Positions 1-6,415 of a stretch of 6,877 nucleotides of DNA are shown one piece after another. Each line of letters begins with the position of its first letter. Position 1 is the first letter of the stretch. This DNA comes from an uncultured Clostridia bacterium (GTDB taxonomy: Bacteria; Bacillota; Clostridia; Christensenellales; Borkfalkiaceae): NCBI GenBank assembly GCA_947629725.1, contig CANREU010000086.1, positions 1-6,877 of the forward strand, written 5' to 3'. The position numbers were made by a program, and so were the translations under genes. The notes below the pieces were generated by a model. The model did no database searches. It saw only the letters and a program-made list of their open reading frames with translations, and was not told where the DNA came from.

Positions 1-2
1 TC

Positions 3-1193
3 TTCTTCTTTCTCATCGCCCTCGCCTTCTTTCTCACCTTTGCGAAAGGGCTGCCCGGGGACCTCATGAAGGAGGGGATCGAGAAGTTCTTTTCGGGCTT
101 TCTCGGCGGGTTTGCGGAGAAGATCCCGTCGCCCGCCGTGCGCAGTCTCATAAAAGACGGGCTCCTCGGGAGCGTCGGGGGCGTGCTCGGGTTTCTCCCG
201 CAGATCGCCCTCCTGTATTTTTTCCTCATCCTCATGGAGGAGAGCGGGTTTTTGTCCCGCCTCGCCGCCCTTGCGGATGGGTTTCTCTCCCTCTTCGGGC
301 TCAACGGGCGGGCGGTGTTTTCCCTTCTCCTCGGGTTCGGCTGCACGGCGGCGGCGATCCTCACGACCCGCGGCCTCGACGATAAAAAGATCCAAAAGCG
401 GGTCATTCTGTGTCTTCCCTACATCTCGTGCAGCGCGAAACTGCCCGTCTACCTCGTCCTCTCCGCCTCCTTCTTTGCCGACCCCTTCCTCGCGGTATTC
501 CTTTTATACCTCCTCGGCGTGGGGATCTCCCTCCTCGTCGCCCTCCTTCTCAAGGGAGAGACGCCTCCCTTCGTGCTCGAACTCGCCCCGCTGCAGATCC
601 CGCGCCCGCTTTTCGTCGCAAAATCCTTGCTTCTTCAGATCAAACAGTTTATAATAAAGACGGCTACCGTGATCCTCGCCTTCTTTCTGCTCTCGTGGGG
701 GCTCTCCTCGTTCGACTTCTCCTTCCGCTTCTGCACGGCGGAGGGGAGCATGCTCGCGACCGTCTGCGGCGGGCTCAAATGGCTGTTTGCGCCCATCGGC
801 ATGGCGGATTGGCGGATCGCCTATGCCGCCCTTTCGGGGCTCGTCGCGAAGGAGAACGTCGCCGCGGCCATAGCCCTCTTCTTCGGGAAATTTCCCTATC
901 CCGCGGAGAGCGCGTTCGCGTTTGCCGTCTTCATCCTCACCTGTTCGCCCTGCGTCTCGGCGATCGCCGCCACGGCGCGCGAACTCGGGTGGGGGAGGGC
1001 GCTCCTCTACGCGGGCGTGCAGACGGGGAGCGCGTTGCTGCTATCCTATCTTGCCTATTTCACGCTGAAGGGCGGCGTCTATCTCTTGCTGCCCGCCGCG
1101 GCGCTCGCGTGCGCCGCCCTCGTACTCGGGAGGAAACAAAGTGAAAGAATTCGTCGCCGAAAGCGAACAAACACTGCGCGCGTTCACGGATAA
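3..1193 (+). CDS. feoB: Ferrous iron transport protein B, C-terminal part (partial)
   Basis: This is the membrane part of FeoB, the inner-membrane Fe(II) importer. The reading frame is open from position 3, so the N-terminal G-protein domain lies upstream of the window; about 396 residues are visible. Family landmarks appear in the expected order. The first Gate motif (GFGC followed by TAAAILTTR) is at 333-371 and the second (SCSAKLPVY) is near 426-452. GLVAKENV lies near 838-861, and a C-terminal CSPCVSAIAATARELGWG stretch near 944-997. Several long hydrophobic segments lie between them. One oddity is that the first Gate motif usually reads GC-x-V-P, but here it is GCTAAA, without the proline. 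The last 17 or so residues are basic (RIRRRKRTNTARVHG) and are encoded inside the next gene, so the tail is probably not conserved. It is likely co-transcribed with the downstream rluA-type gene. The family assignment is firm; activity cannot be judged from a partial sequence. Confidence 0.93.
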   Translation, partial: FFFLIALAFFLTFAKGLPGDLMKEGIEKFFSGFLGGFAEKIPSPAVRSLIKDGLLGSVGGVLGFLPQIALLYFFLILMEESGFLSRLAALADGFLSLFGLNGRAVFSLLLGFGCTAAAILTTRGLDDKKIQKRVILCLPYISCSAKLPVYLVLSASFFADPFLAVFLLYLLGVGISLLVALLLKGETPPFVLELAPLQIPRPLFVAKSLLLQIKQFIIKTATVILAFFLLSWGLSSFDFSFRFCTAEGSMLATVCGGLKWLFAPIGMADWRIAYAALSGLVAKENVAAAIALFFGKFPYPAESAFAFAVFILTCSPCVSAIAATARELGWGRALLYAGVQTGSALLLSYLAYFTLKGGVYLLLPAAALACAALVLGRKQSERIRRRKRTNTARVHG

Positions 1194-1944
1194 CACCTAC
1201 GCGCAGGGCTCCTTCTGCCTCCGCGCCCTTCTTAAACGGCGGGACGTCCGCGTGAACGGCGTGCGCATGGGGGAGGACGTCCTGCTCCATGCGGGGGACG
1301 TCGTGCGCTATTACACCACCCCCGCCGAGGAGGGGAAGACGGCGTTTTCCGTCCTCTATGAGGACGGGCACATCCTCGTGTGCGACAAGGAGAGCGGAGT
1401 AAATTCGGAAGCGGTCTTCTTTGCCCTCCGCGAAAGGGGCGCCCGCCCCGTCCACAGGCTCGACCGCAACACCGAGGGGCTCCTCCTTCTCGCAAAGGAC
1501 GAAGTCGCCGAAGAGGAGCTCCTCCGCTGCTTCCGCGAGAGGAGGATCGAGAAGAGGTATCTCGCCCTCGTCTTCGGCAAAATGGAGGAGCGGGGTGCGG
1601 TTTTGCACGCCTACCTTAAAAAGGACGACAAAAATTCCCGCGTCTTCGTCTCCGAAAAGGCGATAGGGGAGGAGATCGTCACCGAATACCGCGTGCTCGA
1701 GGAGAGGGGGGAAACGAGCCTCCTCCTCGTCACCCTTCACACGGGCAAGACCCACCAGATCCGTGCCCACCTGTCCCACATAGGGCACCCCGTCGTGGGG
1801 GACGAAAAGTACGGCGACGGCAAGAGAAATGCCGCCCTCCACGCCGCCCGCCAGAAGCTCGTCGCAAAGGAGCTCGTCCTCCATCCCCGCGGCATTCTTT
1901 CCTATCTCGACGGGACGATCTTCGTCTCCCCAAAAAATTTATGA
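1141..1944 (+). CDS. RluA-family pseudouridine synthase (S4 domain)
   Basis: This 267-residue protein should convert uridine to pseudouridine in rRNA or tRNA in the cytoplasm. An S4-like RNA-binding region covers about residues 12-60 (RRDVRVNGVRMGEDVLLHAGD). The catalytic motif HRLDRNTEGLLLLAK is at 105-119, with the nucleophile Asp108. A second family signature, HTGKTHQIRAHLSHIGHPVVGD, is split across residues 200-221, followed by EKYG. The GTG start at 1141 is chosen because GGGAGG at 1128-1133 precedes it by 7 nt. That start lies inside feoB, giving a 53-nt out-of-frame overlap, so translation is probably coupled. The protein is shorter than E. coli RluC/RluD (around 320 residues), mainly through a compact N-terminus, but both catalytic signatures are intact. 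Which RNA position it modifies cannot be told from the sequence, so no gene symbol is given. A hairpin and U-tract follow the stop codon. Confidence 0.93.
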   Translation: MKEFVAESEQTLRAFTDNTYAQGSFCLRALLKRRDVRVNGVRMGEDVLLHAGDVVRYYTTPAEEGKTAFSVLYEDGHILVCDKESGVNSEAVFFALRERGARPVHRLDRNTEGLLLLAKDEVAEEELLRCFRERRIEKRYLALVFGKMEERGAVLHAYLKKDDKNSRVFVSEKAIGEEIVTEYRVLEERGETSLLLVTLHTGKTHQIRAHLSHIGHPVVGDEKYGDGKRNAALHAARQKLVAKELVLHPRGILSYLDGTIFVSPKNL

Positions 1945-1954
1945 GAATTTTCCG

Positions 1955-1980
1955 AAAAACGCTTGACAGCGTTTTTTCTT
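1955..1980 (+). terminator. Intrinsic terminator of feoB-rluA with a -35 box as its loop
   Basis: Eleven bases after the rluA stop, AAAAACGC (1955-1962) and GCGTTTTT (1969-1976) form a perfect 8-bp stem, flanked by T-rich sequence through 1980. The six-base loop is exactly TTGACA; its outer T and A can also pair. An A-tract, a short GC core and a U-tract are the layout of a compact, potentially bidirectional Rho-independent terminator. The GC core is only 3 bp, so termination may be partial and some read-through into arsR is possible. Confidence 0.6.
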
Positions 1981-1991
1981 TGTGCTAATAT
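1963..1991 (+). promoter_or_regulatory. Strong sigma-A promoter of arsR-cadA
   Basis: The -35 box TTGACA (1963-1968) matches the consensus. A 17-bp spacer leads to the -10 box TAATAT (1986-1991), preceded by TG at 1983-1984 (extended -10). The expected transcription start is near 1998. The -35 box is the loop of the preceding terminator hairpin, and the -10 box overlaps the metal-sensor operator, so repression by blocking RNA polymerase is the natural reading. Confidence 0.88.
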
Positions 1992-2012
1992 ATGAACAGT
2001 TATTCATATATT
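1987..2012 (+). promoter_or_regulatory. 12-2-12 ArsR/SmtB-type operator
   Basis: AATATATGAACA (1987-1998), the spacer GT, and TATTCATATATT (2001-2012) form an inverted repeat with 11 of 12 positions matching. This is the 12-2-12 operator form known for SmtB/CadC/CzrA-type repressors (core TGAACA-NN-T-x-TTCA). It covers most of the -10 box and the expected transcription start. It precedes an arsR-family gene, so autoregulation is strongly suggested. Confidence 0.88.
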
Positions 2013-2031
2013 GAAATGTAAGGAGGCAGAT

Positions 2032-2394
2032 ATGACCTGCAACCATGAGCCAGAGCACCGCATCGCGGCGGAACTTGCAAAGAAAAATATGCCGAAGGAG
2101 GAGGAAGTGGAGAAACTCTCCGGGCTCTTCAAGGCGATCTCCGAGCCGAGCAGGCTCAAAATTCTCTTTGCCCTGCGGCAGGGGGAACTGTGCGTGCAGC
2201 ACGTCGCCGAGGCGGCAGGGGGGACGCAGAGCGCGGTTTCCCACCAGCTCCGTATCCTCAAGGCGAACGGCATCGTGCGGGCAAGAAGGGAGGGGCAAAA
2301 CATCCTCTATTCGCTTGCCGACGGGCACGTCGTCGCCGTTCTGGAGCTCGCCGCTGTTCACTTAAAGTGCGACATGGGGGCGGAAAATGAATAA
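2032..2394 (+). CDS. ArsR/SmtB-family metal-sensing repressor
   Basis: This 120-residue winged-helix repressor should bind the operator just upstream and release it when metal binds. The HTH region is clear: ISEPSRLKILFAL (36-48), then the recognition helix QSAVSHQLRILKANGIV (66-82) and a wing ending in QNILYSL. Potential metal ligands match the alpha-5 site of the family. Asp97, His99, His110 and Cys113 have the same spacing as SmtB Asp104/His106/His117/Glu120, with Cys in the last place. A second potential set is Cys54 and His57 in ELCVQHVAE (the alpha-3 position) with Cys3, His5 and His9 near the N-terminus, as in CadC-like sensors. ATG at 2032 is chosen because AAGGAGG (2020-2026) lies 5 nt upstream. 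An in-frame TTG at 2011 would lie inside the operator and put the ribosome binding site within the gene. The stop overlaps the ATPase start (ATGAATAA, 8 nt). Likely inducers are Zn, Cd, Pb or Co, inferred from ligands and partner. Confidence 0.93.
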   Translation: MTCNHEPEHRIAAELAKKNMPKEEEVEKLSGLFKAISEPSRLKILFALRQGELCVQHVAEAAGGTQSAVSHQLRILKANGIVRARREGQNILYSLADGHVVAVLELAAVHLKCDMGAENE

Positions 2395-4456
2395 GATCAT
2401 TAAAATCAGCGGGCTCGACTGCGCGGCCTGCGCCGCCGAACTTTCGGAGGAACTCAACGGTATCAAGGGAATAAAGAGCGCCTCGGCGGACTTCATCAAC
2501 CAGCGGGTCACCCTCGACTATGAGGGGGACGAGGCGCTCGGGAAGGCGATCGACGCCATCTCTCATTTCGAGGAGGTGAAGATCGTCGACGGCAACGCCC
2601 CCAAGAAAAAGGAGCGGCACCTCAAAGAGATCCTCTCCATTGCGATCTCCGCGGCATTCTTCGTGCCCGCCCTTATTTGCGAGCTCTGCGGCATGAACGA
2701 GTGGGGCGGGTGGGGCAAGTGGGTGGTGTTCGGGCTCTTTTTCGCCTCCTTTGCGGCGGCGGGGTGGTCGGTCGTCTTCAAAGTGTTTCAATTCCGCGGC
2801 TGGAAGAACCTCCTCGACGAAAATCTTCTGATGACGGTCGCCGCCGTTGCGGCGTTCGCGATCATGGAACCGATGGAGGGGGCGGCGGTCATGCTGCTCT
2901 ATGAGATCGGGGAATTTTTGCAGACGCTCGCGGTCGGCTCTTCCCGCGGGGCGATCGAAAAGCTCGTCGCCATGCAGAGCGACACAGCCGTCCTCCTCGA
3001 GGGGGAGACGCAGCGCGAAGTGGAGGCGGAGAGCTTGAAGGAGGGGGACGTCATCCTTCTCCGCAAGGGGGACAAAGTCCCCGCCGACTGCGTGATCCTC
3101 CGCGGCGAGACCGCGCTCGACACCAAGTCGCTGACGGGCGAGGCGTACCTCAAAGAGGTGGGGGAGGGCGACGAGCTCCTCTCTGGCTGCGTGAACGAGG
3201 GAAGCGCCGTCACCGCGCGCATCTTGCGCCCCGTCTCGGAGAGCGCCGTCTCCAAAGTGCTCGAAATGGTGGAAAATTCCTCCGCGAGCAAGGCAAAACC
3301 CGAGAAATTCATCACGAAATTTGCGCGGATCTACACCCCCGTTGTGGTGCTCCTCGCCGTCCTCATCGCGGTCATCCCGCCCCTTTTCGACGGCTACGAC
3401 TTTGTAAAGTGGATCGTCCCCGCCGTGGAGTTCCTCGTCATCTCCTGCCCGTGTGCCCTCATCATCTCGGTGCCCCTCACCTACTTTTCGGGGGTGGGCA
3501 CGCTCGCGCGGCAGGGGGTGCTCACGAAAGGCGCCGTCTATTTGGACGTCCTCGCCAAAGTGAAGGCCGCCGCCTTCGACAAGACGGGCACCCTCACCGA
3601 GGGAAAGTTTTCGGTGGAACGTTTTACAAACGAGCGCGCCCTTCATCTCGCCGCAGCGGTCGAAAAGCAGTCCTCCCACCCCCTTGCACAGGCGTTTGCA
3701 GGCGTGGAGACCCCTTATTCCGCCGAGAACACGGAGGAGATCGCGGGCATGGGGCTTGCGGCTGCGGTCGCGGGGAAGAGGGTGCTCGTCGGGAGCGCCC
3801 GCCTCATGCGCGAAAACGGGGTGGAAGTCCCGCCCGCCGAGAGCCTCTGCTCCGTCGTCTACGTCGCGGAGGAGGGGAAATGGATCGGGTACGTCGAGAT
3901 CGCGGATAAGCTCCGCCCCGAGGCGAAGGAGGCGCTCGAAGCCCTCAAAAAGTGCGGTATTTCCCGCACGGCAGTCCTCACGGGAGACACCCGCGCCCGC
4001 GCGGAGGGGGTGCTTGCGGGGCTCCCCGTCGACGAGATCCACGCCGACCTCCTCCCCGCCGAAAAACCGCAAAAGGCGCGGGAACTCAAAAGGGCGGGCG
4101 CCCTCCTCTACGTGGGGGACGGCATCAACGATACCCCCGTCATGGCGGAGAGCGACGTCTCCGTCGCGATGGGGGGATTGGGCAGCGACGCGGCGATCGA
4201 GGCGAGCGACTTTGTGCTCGCGTCCGATTCCCTTTCCGCCCTCCCGAAGGCGGTGAAGGGGGCGAAAAAGACGAGGAAGATCGTCACGGAGAACATCGTC
4301 TTCTCGATCGCGGTGAAGGCGGCGCTCATGGCCGTCTCCGTCATCGCCGCCGCAACGGGAGCTTTTGCCCTTCCCATCTGGGCGGCGGTGTTCGGCGACG
4401 TCGGCGTGATGCTCCTCGCCGTGTGCAACTCCATGCGCATGCGCGGGAAACTATAA
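2387..4456 (+). CDS. cadA: P1B-type ATPase, Zn/Cd/Pb exporter (CadA/ZntA type)
   Basis: This 689-residue membrane pump should export Zn(II)/Cd(II)/Pb(II) from the cytoplasm at the cost of ATP. An N-terminal HMA metal-binding domain (about 1-70) carries GLDCAAC, with Cys12 and Cys15. Transmembrane helices follow from about residue 85. The actuator motif TGEA is at 250-253. The transmembrane metal site CPC is at 354-356 in SCPCALIISVP. The phosphorylated Asp398 lies in DKTGTLT, the P1B HP motif (SSHPLAQA) has His431, and the hinge GDGINDTP spans 577-584. The last helices contain Lys644 and Asp671 (FGDVG), the lysine and aspartate typical of Zn/Cd/Pb pumps; a Cu pump would be expected to have Asn/Tyr and Met/Ser signatures instead. 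It is slightly shorter than S. aureus CadA or E. coli ZntA (roughly 730), with a single HMA and no His-rich tail. The ATG overlaps the arsR stop by 8 nt with only a weak GGGGGCGGA upstream, so translation is probably coupled to arsR. Confidence 0.94.
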   Translation: MNKIIKISGLDCAACAAELSEELNGIKGIKSASADFINQRVTLDYEGDEALGKAIDAISHFEEVKIVDGNAPKKKERHLKEILSIAISAAFFVPALICELCGMNEWGGWGKWVVFGLFFASFAAAGWSVVFKVFQFRGWKNLLDENLLMTVAAVAAFAIMEPMEGAAVMLLYEIGEFLQTLAVGSSRGAIEKLVAMQSDTAVLLEGETQREVEAESLKEGDVILLRKGDKVPADCVILRGETALDTKSLTGEAYLKEVGEGDELLSGCVNEGSAVTARILRPVSESAVSKVLEMVENSSASKAKPEKFITKFARIYTPVVVLLAVLIAVIPPLFDGYDFVKWIVPAVEFLVISCPCALIISVPLTYFSGVGTLARQGVLTKGAVYLDVLAKVKAAAFDKTGTLTEGKFSVERFTNERALHLAAAVEKQSSHPLAQAFAGVETPYSAENTEEIAGMGLAAAVAGKRVLVGSARLMRENGVEVPPAESLCSVVYVAEEGKWIGYVEIADKLRPEAKEALEALKKCGISRTAVLTGDTRARAEGVLAGLPVDEIHADLLPAEKPQKARELKRAGALLYVGDGINDTPVMAESDVSVAMGGLGSDAAIEASDFVLASDSLSALPKAVKGAKKTRKIVTENIVFSIAVKAALMAVSVIAAATGAFALPIWAAVFGDVGVMLLAVCNSMRMRGKL

Positions 4457-4480
4457 AGTGATCCGGAATATAAAATTGTG

Positions 4481-4506
4481 CGAGCCGCTTGAAAAAAGGC
4501 GGCTCG
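4481..4506 (+). terminator. GC-rich hairpin after cadA, possible weak terminator
   Basis: CGAGCCGC (4481-4488) and GCGGCTCG (4499-4506) form a perfect 8-bp stem around the loop TTGAAAAAAG. G-U and A-U pairs can lengthen it on both sides. It starts 24 nt after the cadA stop. There is no proper U-tract after it (the sequence reads TATGTTATAAT), so termination would be inefficient, or the element acts mainly as RNA 3' end protection. Its loop holds the -35 box of the ade promoter. Confidence 0.45.
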
Positions 4507-4517
4507 TATGTTATAAT
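4489..4517 (+). promoter_or_regulatory. Promoter of adenine deaminase
   Basis: TTGAAA (4489-4494) lies 17 bp from a perfect TATAAT (4512-4517), with an upstream TG at 4509-4510 (extended -10). The predicted transcription start is at about 4523-4525, which coincides with the ATG of ade at 4524. The -35 box sits in the loop of the hairpin following cadA. No operator-like repeat or riboswitch is seen. Confidence 0.8.
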
Positions 4518-4523
4518 ATCGAT

Positions 4524-6257
4524 ATGAAACATCTCATCGACTGCGCCATGAAGCGCGAAAAGAGCGACCTCGTCATCAAAAACGCCCGCGTCTTCAACGT
4601 GTTTACGGGGGAGACGGAAGAGGGCGAGATCGCCGTTGCGGACGGAAGGATCGTCGCGATCGGAAGGGGGTATGAGGGCAAGCGCGAATACGACGCCGCG
4701 GGGCGCTTTGCCCTGCCGGGGCTCATCGACGCGCACATCCACGTGGAGAGCTCCATGCTCTCGCCCGAGGCGTTCGCCGCTCTTGCCGTCCCGCACGGCA
4801 CCTCCGCGATCGTTGCCGACCCGCACGAGATCGTCAACGTCTGCGGTGTGGAGGGTGCGGAGTACGTGAAGGAGGCGTTCTCCCGTCTCTCGGCAGGGGG
4901 TACAGAGCCCCTCGAGGTCTTTTTACAGTTGCCCTCCTGCGTCCCCGCGACCCCCTTTGAGACGAGCGGCGCCGCATTGGACGGCAGGGAGACCGAGCGC
5001 GAGCTCTCCAAAGAGCTCTTCTTCGGGCTGGGGGAGATGATGAATTTTCCCGCCGTTCTTTCGGGGGAGGAGGACGTGCTCCGCAAGATCGGCGCGGCGA
5101 ACGGGCTCTCGAAGCCTGTCGACGGCCACGCCCCAGGGCTTGGCGGGGAGAGCCTGTGCGCCTACCGCGCCTCGGGGGTCCTCACCGACCACGAGAGCCT
5201 CACCGCGGAAGAGTGCCGCGAGAAGGTCGCCCGCGGCATGTATGTGCAGATCCGCTGCGGCTCCTCCGTCAACAACATTGCGGACGCGCCGAAGGCGGTC
5301 GACCCCTTCAATTTCCGCCGCTTTATCCTCTGTTCGGACGACAAGAACGCCAAAGATCTCTCCTCCCGCGGCCATCTCGACGACGCTCTCCGCCGTCTCG
5401 TCGCGGCGGGGCTTCCCGCGCGATACGCGATCGCGGCGGCGACTTTGAACATCGCCGACTGCTACCATCTCCCCGATCGGGGCGCGCTCGCTCCCCGCTA
5501 CTTTGCCGACGTCGTGCTCGTCGACGACCTCGTGCATTTCAACGTCTCCGCCGTATTCAAGCGGGGGACGCTCGTCGCCGAAAACGGCAAGGCGCTCTTC
5601 GATACGGAGAAGCGGTATCTTCCCGCCGCCGTGAAGAGCACCGTGAAAGTGAAGAAAGTTTCCCCCGAAGATTTCAGGATCGAAGGGCACGGCGGAAGGT
5701 TCCGCGCACTCGAAGTGCAGCCCTACGGGCTCTACACGGGCGAGGTATTTTTTCCCGCTCCGAAGGGCGATTTTGCAGACATGGGGTCGGATTTTTGCAA
5801 ACTTGCCGTCGTCGAACGGCACTTTGCAACGGGGAATATCGGGCTCGGGCTCGTGAAGGGCTACGGCTTTCATGGGGGCGCGATCGGGATCTCCGTCGCC
5901 CACGACAGCCACAACCTTGTCGTCCTCGGCGACGACGACAAGGCGATGGCGCGGGTCGTCTCCCTCCTCGAAGAGGCGGGCGGCGGCATGGCGCTCGTCT
6001 CGAAGGAGGAAGAGGACGCTTTCCCGCTCGACATTGCGGGGCTCATGAGTTCGGCTCCCGCGGAGGAGGTCGTCCGCCGCACGGGGGAGATCGCCGAAAA
6101 GGCGCGCAAGATGGGGGTGAAGGAGTGCTACGAGCCCTTCATGACCCTTGTGTTTTTGTCGCTCGCCGTCATTCCCAAGCTGAAACTCACCGACAGGGGG
6201 CTCTTCGACCTCGAAAAATATTCCTTTGTACCTCTCGAAGAGCGTCGAAGCGATTGA
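4524..6257 (+). CDS. ade: Adenine deaminase
   Basis: This 577-residue enzyme of the amidohydrolase superfamily hydrolyses adenine to hypoxanthine and ammonia (EC 3.5.4.2), feeding purine salvage. The N-terminal family stretch LIDCAMKREKSDLVIKNARV is at 4-23. The metal-binding HxH lies in GLIDAHIHVESSML (His71, His73), and ADPHEIVNV follows near 98-106. Further candidate metal and active-site residues are His202 (DGHAPG), His223 (TDHES) and Asp272/Asp273 (CSDDKNA). The C-terminal Ade domain (from about 395) ends with TDRGLFDLEKYSFVPL, so the protein is complete. The start at 4524 fits both the family's N-terminal pattern and its usual length near 577. An in-frame GTG at 4458 would add 22 residues encoded by the hairpin and promoter, so it was not used. 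No ribosome binding site precedes 4524 and the promoter predicts a transcript starting there, so the mRNA may be leaderless. The stop codon lies inside the next promoter's -35 box. Confidence 0.94.
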   Translation: MKHLIDCAMKREKSDLVIKNARVFNVFTGETEEGEIAVADGRIVAIGRGYEGKREYDAAGRFALPGLIDAHIHVESSMLSPEAFAALAVPHGTSAIVADPHEIVNVCGVEGAEYVKEAFSRLSAGGTEPLEVFLQLPSCVPATPFETSGAALDGRETERELSKELFFGLGEMMNFPAVLSGEEDVLRKIGAANGLSKPVDGHAPGLGGESLCAYRASGVLTDHESLTAEECREKVARGMYVQIRCGSSVNNIADAPKAVDPFNFRRFILCSDDKNAKDLSSRGHLDDALRRLVAAGLPARYAIAAATLNIADCYHLPDRGALAPRYFADVVLVDDLVHFNVSAVFKRGTLVAENGKALFDTEKRYLPAAVKSTVKVKKVSPEDFRIEGHGGRFRALEVQPYGLYTGEVFFPAPKGDFADMGSDFCKLAVVERHFATGNIGLGLVKGYGFHGGAIGISVAHDSHNLVVLGDDDKAMARVVSLLEEAGGGMALVSKEEEDAFPLDIAGLMSSAPAEEVVRRTGEIAEKARKMGVKECYEPFMTLVFLSLAVIPKLKLTDRGLFDLEKYSFVPLEERRSD

Positions 6258-6282
6258 CATTTTCTTCTCCCGCGCGTATAAT
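6254..6282 (+). promoter_or_regulatory. Consensus sigma-A promoter with no gene visible behind it
   Basis: TTGACA (6254-6259), a 17-bp spacer and TATAAT (6277-6282) match the consensus exactly. The ade stop codon TGA (6255-6257) lies within the -35 box. The expected start is near 6289. Downstream there is no supported reading frame within the window, only the short leader and the repeat array. It may drive a gene beyond the window, a non-coding RNA, or be a promoter separated from its gene by inserted repeats. Confidence 0.8.
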
Positions 6283-6415
6283 AGGATAAGTACAAGGGAC
6301 GAAACCTTTTTGTGCTCCTCCTCATACCGAGGCTCCGCAGGAGCCGAGTGTATCTTAAGATCCACTCACTCCGCCTACGGCTCCGTTCGGAATGAGGGCA
6401 GGCCAACCCCGTTTT
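6283..6415. other. Non-coding stretch between orphan promoter and repeat array
   Basis: No coding region is supported here. A short hairpin, GGCTCC-GCA-GGAGCC, is at 6331-6345, and the palindrome TCTTAAGA lies around 6354-6361. The right end (from AATGAG at 6391) resembles the sequence preceding the second M1 copy (from AATGAG at 6656), allowing a 2-nt length difference, so the repeat relationship begins before the well-conserved core. No U-tract follows the hairpin, so it is not a convincing terminator. Confidence 0.5.

Noticed and set aside
1060..1884. Minus-strand open frame opposite the pseudouridine synthase
   Set aside because: It runs antisense across the feoB-rluA junction, with low-complexity composition and no recognisable domain.
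2011..2031. TTG at 2011 as the arsR start
   Set aside because: It overlaps the operator, and the AAGGAGG at 2020-2026 is ideally placed for the ATG at 2032.
2258..4072. A long open frame on the minus strand opposite the metal pump (604 codons)
   Set aside because: It is antisense to a clear P1B ATPase with all motifs intact. Its composition (rich in H, R, D, E, G) is what GC-biased codons give when read in reverse, and no domain is recognisable.
4458..4523. GTG at 4458 as the ade start
   Set aside because: The extra 22 residues are encoded by the hairpin and the promoter, have unusual composition and no ribosome binding site, and make the protein longer than the family norm.
4457..4523. Purine riboswitch in front of ade
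   Set aside because: The gap is only 67 nt, most of it before the predicted transcription start, and the purine aptamer core is not seen.
4923..6365. A long open frame on the minus strand opposite ade (480 codons)
   Set aside because: It has the same explanation: a shadow of the strongly biased ade codons, with no motif, and its start lies in the non-coding leader.
6312..6395. A small peptide starting at the GTG at 6312 behind the orphan promoter
   Set aside because: About 27 codons of Leu/Arg-rich sequence, with no ribosome binding site and overlapping the hairpin; not supported as coding.
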